Below are positions 40,634 through 45,197 of a stretch of DNA of 45,197 bases, piece by piece. A model generated the notes under the pieces. It worked only from the letters and a program-made list of their open reading frames with translations. It made no database searches and was not told the origin of the DNA. Every line of letters begins with the position of its first letter. Position 1 is the first letter of the stretch. Where the stretch lies: positions 1 to 45,197 of the forward strand of contig NZ_JARWOP010000335.1 in NCBI RefSeq assembly GCF_029868745.1, written 5' to 3'. The translations under genes and the position numbers were made by a program. This stretch comes from Nocardia wallacei (GTDB lineage: Bacteria > Actinomycetota > Actinomycetes > Mycobacteriales > Mycobacteriaceae).

Positions 40634-41305
40634 ATGTGGCGGGTGCGAGGTAATCGGCTCGGAGCGAACCGGTGGGCGGCGGTGGGGCTGGGCCTCGCCG
40701 CGGCGATCGGCGCCGCGATCGGCGCCGCCGAGTTCTTCAGCGGGCGCGCCTCCCGGCAGTACCTGCCGCGCGGCCGGAAGCCTTTCGGCGGGACCGAAGC
40801 CGTCGTCGTGCTGGGTTACCCGGCCAAGCACGACGGCAGCACGCATCCGCTACAGCGGTGGCGCTGCCGGATCGCCGCCCGGTCCCTGGATGCCCGCGCC
40901 GAGGGCATGCTGGTATTCACCGGCGGGGCGGTCCGGCGCGACTGGCCCGAGGCCGAGGTCATGGCGCGCTACACCCGCGATACCTTCGGCATCCCCGCCG
41001 CTCGGATCGTGACGGAGACCAAGGCCGAAAGCACTTGGCAGAACATCGAATTCACCATTCCGATCATCGAGCACGCCGACCGCATCAAGATCGCGTCGGA
41101 CCCCATGCACGCCGCCCGAGCCCGCCGATACCTACTCCTCCAGCGCCCCGACCTCGCCGCACGACTGGTCCCCGCCGCCGACTACCGCTTCGGCGAGAAA
41201 TGGTGGCTGAAACTCCCCACGACCGCCCACGAGCTTGCCGCCATAGCGCGTCGCCGGGCCGGGGCGCTCGCCAACCGGTCCGCCGCCGCACCCCGCCCCA
41301 AGTAG
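40634..41305 (+). CDS. DUF218 (YdcF/SanA/ElyC-like) membrane-anchored protein
   Basis: A 223-residue protein with one N-terminal membrane helix (AAVGLGLAAAIGAAIGAAEF) and the DUF218 core: AVVVLGYPAKHDGS, ARAEGMLVFTGGAVRRD, ETKAESTWQNIEFT and IKIASDPMHAARARRYL. In Gram-negatives such proteins act in envelope or vancomycin tolerance; the biochemical role is unclear. ATG 40634 is the only good start. It lies at the right edge of the island and may be resident. Confidence 0.82.
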   Translation: MWRVRGNRLGANRWAAVGLGLAAAIGAAIGAAEFFSGRASRQYLPRGRKPFGGTEAVVVLGYPAKHDGSTHPLQRWRCRIAARSLDARAEGMLVFTGGAVRRDWPEAEVMARYTRDTFGIPAARIVTETKAESTWQNIEFTIPIIEHADRIKIASDPMHAARARRYLLLQRPDLAARLVPAADYRFGEKWWLKLPTTAHELAAIARRRAGALANRSAAAPRPK

Positions 41306-41410
41306 GCGACCGTCTACCGCCTCACATTTTCGCCCGCCTGCTGCCCCGTGTTTACGCCCGAATGCCGCCCCGCGTACCGCTCGAATGCTGTCGCCGTCGG
41401 TTTGGGCGGG

Positions 41411-41929
41411 CTATTGCTCGTGTTGTGCCGGGCGTATTTGGCGGCGGATGTCGAGGAGATGGTGGCGGACCTCGTGGACGGTGTGCACGGCCACCCAGCG
41501 CAGCGAGCGCTCGGTTCCCGGCGTGGGGTAGTGGTAGACGACGACGCGATCCCAGGCCGACGGGTCGAGCCGTTCGAGCACATTCGTGAACATGAGAGCC
41601 GCGTCGGTGGTTTGGCGGGCCACGTCCGCCGGGTCCTGGTCGGCGTAGCCGTCGTGGTCGACGCGCTCGTCGCGACCCATCGGCGTGCAGTCGGGACGGT
41701 CGGTGCGGCGGGCGGCCAGCACGCGCTCGCGTTGCACCAGCAGCATGTCGCGAAGGTGGCAGGCGTACTCGAGCGGTGACCACAGCGTGTCCCGCCGTCG
41801 CGGCCGTGGGTCCTCGTCCGGCCGCAGCAGCAGTTCCGCGACCTCGGCGATACCGTCTCGAATCGCCTGCGCGGCACCGCTTGCGGCCGTCGGGTCGTAG
41901 GTGAATCCGCACTCCGGGCAGTCGGTCAT
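41411..41929 (-). CDS. DinB-like protein with N-terminal CxxC zinc motif
   Basis: The 172-residue product opens MTDCPECGFTYDPT, with CPEC as a half zinc ribbon, then a DinB/YfiT-like four-helix bundle with metal-binding His candidates in LEYACHLRDM and VHTVHEVRHHLLD. DinB-fold proteins include thiol transferases and metal-dependent hydrolases. ATG 41929 is used; the frame reaches 42088 without site support. Its role is unknown, and it is probably part of the core genome. Confidence 0.75.
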   Translation of the reverse strand: MTDCPECGFTYDPTAASGAAQAIRDGIAEVAELLLRPDEDPRPRRRDTLWSPLEYACHLRDMLLVQRERVLAARRTDRPDCTPMGRDERVDHDGYADQDPADVARQTTDAALMFTNVLERLDPSAWDRVVVYHYPTPGTERSLRWVAVHTVHEVRHHLLDIRRQIRPAQHEQ

Positions 41930-42091
41930 GGGGCGACTGTACGACGACATACTCACGTGGTCACCGTGAGCGGCCGCGTTACACGAAACCCGCGAAACTT
42001 CGGGTTGGTCAACAGATGCGGGCCGAGCAAGCCGCGCCGCCTGCGCGCTACCCAGAGTGGCGCACCCCCGACAGCTGGTCAGAGGCACACG

Positions 42092-42982
42092 TCAGCCTAC
42101 GATCGAGATCGCCCGTCCGGGATATCGCTGCACGAGCTCGGCCAGTCGATCGGCGATGTCACCCTCGTCCGCACGAACCGAAACCTCTTCGAGCACTGGG
42201 TGATTCAGCGCGTCAAGCGAGTCGGAGACGTAGGTGGGCAGACGATCGGCCGCCTGCTTGCGCAGATCGGCAAGGGTGCTGACCCCGGTGAGTACCAGCA
42301 GCGACGGCAACCCCACACAGTGGGCGCCGTCGATATCGGTGTCGAGGCGATCACCGACGACCAGCGCGGCACGGGTGCCCGCCCGCTCGAGCGCGTCCTC
42401 CAGCAACGGCGCGTACGGCTTACCCGCGACGATCGGATCCCGATCGGTTGCCGTCCGCAGAGCGGCGACCATCGACCCGTTGCCGGGCGCGAGACCACGC
42501 TCGTTCGGCAGCGTGGCATCGGTGTTGGCGGCCACCCACAAAGCGCCGGACCGCAGCGCGTAGGCCGCTTCGGCGAGGTCCGGCCAGGCGGTCACGGGCG
42601 AATGCCCCTGCACCACGGCGTCCGGCGGCACGTCCTCGAACCGCCGGATCGGGCGCAACCCCACCCGGTCGATCTCGGCGGCCAGGTCATCGGTGCCGAC
42701 GATCAGCACGGTCGCTCCCGGCCGCAGCCGCCCGGCCAGTACCCGCGCGGCAGCCTGCGCGCTGGTCACCACGTCGTCCGCGGTCGCCGCGAAACCCAGC
42801 TCCGCCAAGTGACCGGCCACGGCGGCGGCCGATCGGCTGGCATTGTTGGTGACATACACCAGCGCCTGCGACGACGCCGACGAAAGCGCTTCCGGCGCAC
42901 CGGGAATGACCTCGGTCCCCCGATACAGCGTGCCGTCCAGGTCCAGCAGCACCGCACCGAATCGGTCCCTCAACCGCGTCAC
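42092..42982 (-). CDS. HAD-IIA phosphatase (Rv1692-like)
   Basis: A 296-residue NagD-type phosphatase: VLLDLDGTLYRGTEVIPGAPE (nucleophile Asp and acid/base Asp), VYVTNNASRS (motif II), a C2 cap domain, VAGKPYAPLLEDAL (Lys) and VVGDRLDTDIDGA (motif IV). Rv1692 of M. tuberculosis has been described as a glycerol 3-phosphate phosphatase acting in glycerolipid turnover. GTG 42982 follows GGTGGAG. It lies next to the TPR protein as in mycobacteria and forms the right-hand resumption of the conserved order broken by the island. Confidence 0.9.
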   Translation of the reverse strand: MTRLRDRFGAVLLDLDGTLYRGTEVIPGAPEALSSASSQALVYVTNNASRSAAAVAGHLAELGFAATADDVVTSAQAAARVLAGRLRPGATVLIVGTDDLAAEIDRVGLRPIRRFEDVPPDAVVQGHSPVTAWPDLAEAAYALRSGALWVAANTDATLPNERGLAPGNGSMVAALRTATDRDPIVAGKPYAPLLEDALERAGTRAALVVGDRLDTDIDGAHCVGLPSLLVLTGVSTLADLRKQAADRLPTYVSDSLDALNHPVLEEVSVRADEGDIADRLAELVQRYPGRAISIVG

Positions 42983-43089
42983 TTACTCCACCTTCTCTAG
43001 GCGTCGAACATCCACTGGTTGTCGCGATCCATCCGGCGAGACCGATCAGGCCATGCGACCAGCCGCGGCGGACGGCAGGACAGCTCGGC

Positions 43090-44889
43090 TCACTCGGGGC
43101 GCTGCCCGTCGTCCTCTGCTTCGAAATCACTTCCGCCGGAGGCAAGTTCGTCGGCGCGCTCCTCGGCGTCGGTCTCGGCATCGAGGTCGGCGGAGGCGGA
43201 GTTGAGGAACCAGGTCAGGGCCTCGTCGGCGCGGCCCGCGGCCAGCAGGGCCTCCGCGTACGCGTAGAACAGGCGCGCGGCGGCCGAGCCGGTGCGGCCC
43301 GGGTCCAGCTCGGAGGTCTGCAGGGACACGACGGCCTGGTCGTATTGGCCGAGATCCATGCGGGCCCCGGCGACCACGATCCGCAGTTCGGTGGCCTCGT
43401 CACCCTTCAACCGGCGCGCTTCGTCGCTGCGGCCCAGTTCGATCGCCCGCTCAGGACGGCCCAGACCGCGTTCGCAGTCCGCCATGACCGCGAGCAGACC
43501 GGATCCACCGGACATCCGTCGCGCGGTGCGCAGCTCCGACAGCGCCTCCGCCCATTCACCGGCGTGATAGGCGATGACACCGGCGGTCTCGCGCACCACC
43601 GCGATCCGGCCGGCCCGCTGCCGCGCCGCGCGCGCGTGCGCCAGCGCCTGCTCGGGGTCCTCCTCGAGGAGACGGGTCGCCATCACCAGATGACGGGCCA
43701 CCGTCTCGGCATTGTTCTTGTCCAGGCTCAGCAGATCGCGCCGGACCGCCGAATCCAGTTCACCGGCCTCGACGTCGTCGGGCAGCGGCGGCTCTTCCGG
43801 CCGCGCCTCGCGCCGATCGGACCCGCGACCGCTCGCGGCCTGCGCACCTTCACCACCGCGCCGACGCTCCGGGCCGTGCCCGCCGTCGGTCCGGTCGAAC
43901 TTCCCACCGTCGAACTCGCGCTCGGTAGCCGCACCGCGCTCGTCTCCGCCACGCTCATCTGCGCTGCGACCGGCGTCCGCACGGCGGTCACCTCCGCGCC
44001 GGAAACCACCGCGATCAGCGTCACCACGGCTCTCCCCCGCAGGACGAGCGAACCCGCCCCGGCCACCGCTCTCGCGACGGTCCCCGGCCGGCCGTTCGAA
44101 ACCACCGCGACCCTCGCCGCGGTTGTATCCGCCGCGTCCGCCACCTTCGGTGCGATTGAACCCCCCGCGCTCACCGGGCCGATCCGGTCCTCCACGCCGA
44201 TTGCCACCCCGATCGAACCCGCCACGTTCAGAAGGCCGATCCGCACCACCACGCTGACTGCCACTCCGATCGAAGCCGCCGCGTTCAGAAGGCCGATCCG
44301 CGCCACCGCGCTGACTACCGCCCCGGTCGAACCCGCCACGGTTGTCACCGCCGGAACGATCCGAGCGCCTGCCCTCTCCCCGATCGGGTCCGCCACGCCT
44401 ATCGCCGAATCCACGGTCGGAGCCACCGCGATTCTCACTCCGGTCGGCGCCGCCGCGCCGGTCGCCGTACGGGCGGTCCGAACTCCGGTCCCCGCGATAC
44501 GGACGATCGCCACCTTCGCGCCGGTCGTCACCACGGTCGGATCGTCCGCGGTTCTCGCCGTACGGGCGATCCGACCCTTGACTACGGTTGTCCCCGAAGC
44601 CGCCGCCGCGCTTGAAACCGCCACGGTTCTCCCCGGCACTACGGCCGGAATCCGGTGCGCCGCGGCCGGATTCGCCTGGACCACTGCTGCGGCGGAAACC
44701 TCCGCCACTGTTCGGACGGCGGTCCTGACCGCCGCGATCGAAATCACCGCGGCCGGACCGAGGCTCGGATGGCCGGTCGTCGCCGGATCGGTCGCCCGAC
44801 CGCTCGCGCGCGGATCGCCCGGAGCCAGAATCCTGGCCGGACCCGCTGCTGCGGCGGAAAGGCTTCCGACCGTCGTTCTGCTCCGACAC
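43090..44889 (-). CDS. TPR protein with a long RGG-rich N-terminal region (Rv1691-like)
   Basis: The 599-residue product has two parts. Residues 1 to about 360 are low-complexity Arg/Gly/Asp/Ser (GGFDRGGSQRGGADRPSER-type repeats, RGDDRREGGDRPYRGD). Residues 365-599 are helical TPR-like repeats (DPEQALAHARAARQRAGR, AGEWAEALSELRTARRM, GQYDQAVVSLQ, AGRADEALTWFLNSA) that match the Rv1691 family. The end is acidic. The start is GTG 44889. RGG regions usually bind RNA and can drive condensates, so an RNA- or ribosome-linked role is possible (inference). Confidence 0.85.
   Translation of the reverse strand: MSEQNDGRKPFRRSSGSGQDSGSGRSARERSGDRSGDDRPSEPRSGRGDFDRGGQDRRPNSGGGFRRSSGPGESGRGAPDSGRSAGENRGGFKRGGGFGDNRSQGSDRPYGENRGRSDRGDDRREGGDRPYRGDRSSDRPYGDRRGGADRSENRGGSDRGFGDRRGGPDRGEGRRSDRSGGDNRGGFDRGGSQRGGADRPSERGGFDRSGSQRGGADRPSERGGFDRGGNRRGGPDRPGERGGFNRTEGGGRGGYNRGEGRGGFERPAGDRRESGGRGGFARPAGESRGDADRGGFRRGGDRRADAGRSADERGGDERGAATEREFDGGKFDRTDGGHGPERRRGGEGAQAASGRGSDRREARPEEPPLPDDVEAGELDSAVRRDLLSLDKNNAETVARHLVMATRLLEEDPEQALAHARAARQRAGRIAVVRETAGVIAYHAGEWAEALSELRTARRMSGGSGLLAVMADCERGLGRPERAIELGRSDEARRLKGDEATELRIVVAGARMDLGQYDQAVVSLQTSELDPGRTGSAAARLFYAYAEALLAAGRADEALTWFLNSASADLDAETDAEERADELASGGSDFEAEDDGQRPE
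44150..44342 (-). repeat. 57-bp tandem repeats in the RGG region of the TPR gene
   Basis: Three tandem copies of a 19-residue unit (GGFDRGGSQRGGADRPSER and variants). The DNA period is visible: ttcagaaggccgatccgc recurs at about 44228 and 44285, 57 bp apart. Further degenerate RGG units extend on both sides. Confidence 0.8.
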
Positions 44890-45019
44890 GGTGATCCCTT
44901 TCTCTGTTCATGCTTCGTTGCCCGGCCGAGCCGTCGCCGTACGCGGGTGCACCCGCCTACTCGAATTCAACCATGTGCCGGCGATCTCGCCGCCACTCGG
45001 CACCGGCCCCGGAACGACG

Positions 45020-45050
45020 AAAAGGGGACCCACGGTATGGGCCCCCTTTT
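45020..45050 (-). terminator. Rho-independent terminator of the rRNA operon
   Basis: On the minus strand a GGGGG-CCCA stem pairs with TGGG-T-CCCC around TACCG, followed by TTTT, about 10 bases after the 5S rRNA 3' end. The preceding AAAA gives a nearly symmetric hairpin. It separates the rRNA operon from the TPR gene. Confidence 0.85.
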
Positions 45051-45061
45051 CGGGAAGTATG

Positions 45062-45179
45062 TTCCGGCGGTGTCCTACTCTCCCACACCCTGTCGAGTGC
45101 AGTACCATCGGCGCAGGTGAGCTTAGCTTCCGGGTTCGGAATGGGACCGGGCGTTTCCCCACCGCTATAACCGCCGTAA
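45062..45179 (-). rRNA. rrf: 5S ribosomal RNA
   Basis: About 118 bases on the minus strand with the universal 5S core: GGCGGTTATAGCGGTGGGG at the 5' end, CCCATTCCGAACCCGGAAG and the loop GATGGTACTGCACTC, ending with GGACACCGCCGG, which pairs with the 5' end. Exact ends may be off by one or two bases. The 23S gene would lie to the right, outside the window. Confidence 0.95.
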
Positions 45180-45197
45180 CTCTATGAAACTATCCAC

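Overview
The window looks like one complete contig of a high-GC, mycolic-acid-type actinomycete, most likely Nocardia. Two blocks of minus-strand housekeeping genes keep the gene order known from Mycobacterium tuberculosis around Rv1691-Rv1711: TPR protein, HAD phosphatase // short Rv1693-like protein, tlyA, NAD kinase, recN, steA, mctB, pyrG, NUDIX, xerD // parA, scpA, scpB, rluB. Genus and synteny are recalled from family knowledge, not from a search. The left end runs into a degenerate 39-bp repeat inside rluB and the right end into a 5S rRNA gene. Both are typical assembly break points.

Region by region. 1-3775: rluB (broken at the contig edge), scpB, scpA and parA, translationally overlapped. 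4046-5629: a stand-alone acyltransferase that seems to start at ATT, then xerD. 6633-7021: a MazF/PemK-like toxin with only a 23-27 residue antitoxin stub. 7131-16336: NUDIX hydrolase, pyrG, mctB, steA, a small SRPBCC protein (plus strand), recN, NAD kinase, tlyA and an Rv1693-like protein. 16489-16647: a small secreted protein.

16913-39930 is an accessory biosynthetic island inserted into this conserved order. It begins with a StrR-type (ParB-fold) pathway activator, an AMP-forming acyl ligase and an HPr-kinase-like protein. A minus-strand APH-family phosphotransferase follows. A divergent, tightly overlapped operon then encodes a cupin, a PLP decarboxylase fused to an unknown 340-residue domain, a PrnB/IDO-like heme protein, a methyltransferase, a HAD phosphatase, a P450 without the usual I-helix motif and a KAS III-like enzyme with a rearranged active site. 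The operon ends with a 26-residue, strongly cationic peptide gene that has a very strong ribosome binding site and a perfect terminator. Next come a nucleotidyltransferase-like protein (NTP_transf_5 type), a minus-strand ROK / acyl carrier protein / GHMP-kinase operon, and a divergent operon with a P-loop kinase-like protein, a HAD phosphatase, two ABC exporter half-transporters and a membrane glycosyltransferase.

My reading (inference): this is an orphan biosynthetic cluster in which an acid is activated by the ligase, carried on the ACP and handed on by the KAS III-like enzyme, while an aromatic amino acid is decarboxylated and oxidised. The 26-residue peptide may be the scaffold or an exported product. 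The HPrK-like plus NTP_transf_5 pair and the exporters resemble tailoring genes of lasso-peptide clusters, but no lasso cyclase or protease is present, so this is not a standard lasso system.

39962-44889 returns to general genes: a TrmO/TsaA-like protein, a DUF218 protein, a DinB-like protein, the HAD phosphatase and an RGG-rich TPR protein, ending at the 5S rRNA. Both ends of the contig carry housekeeping proteins with long RGG-type low-complexity extensions.
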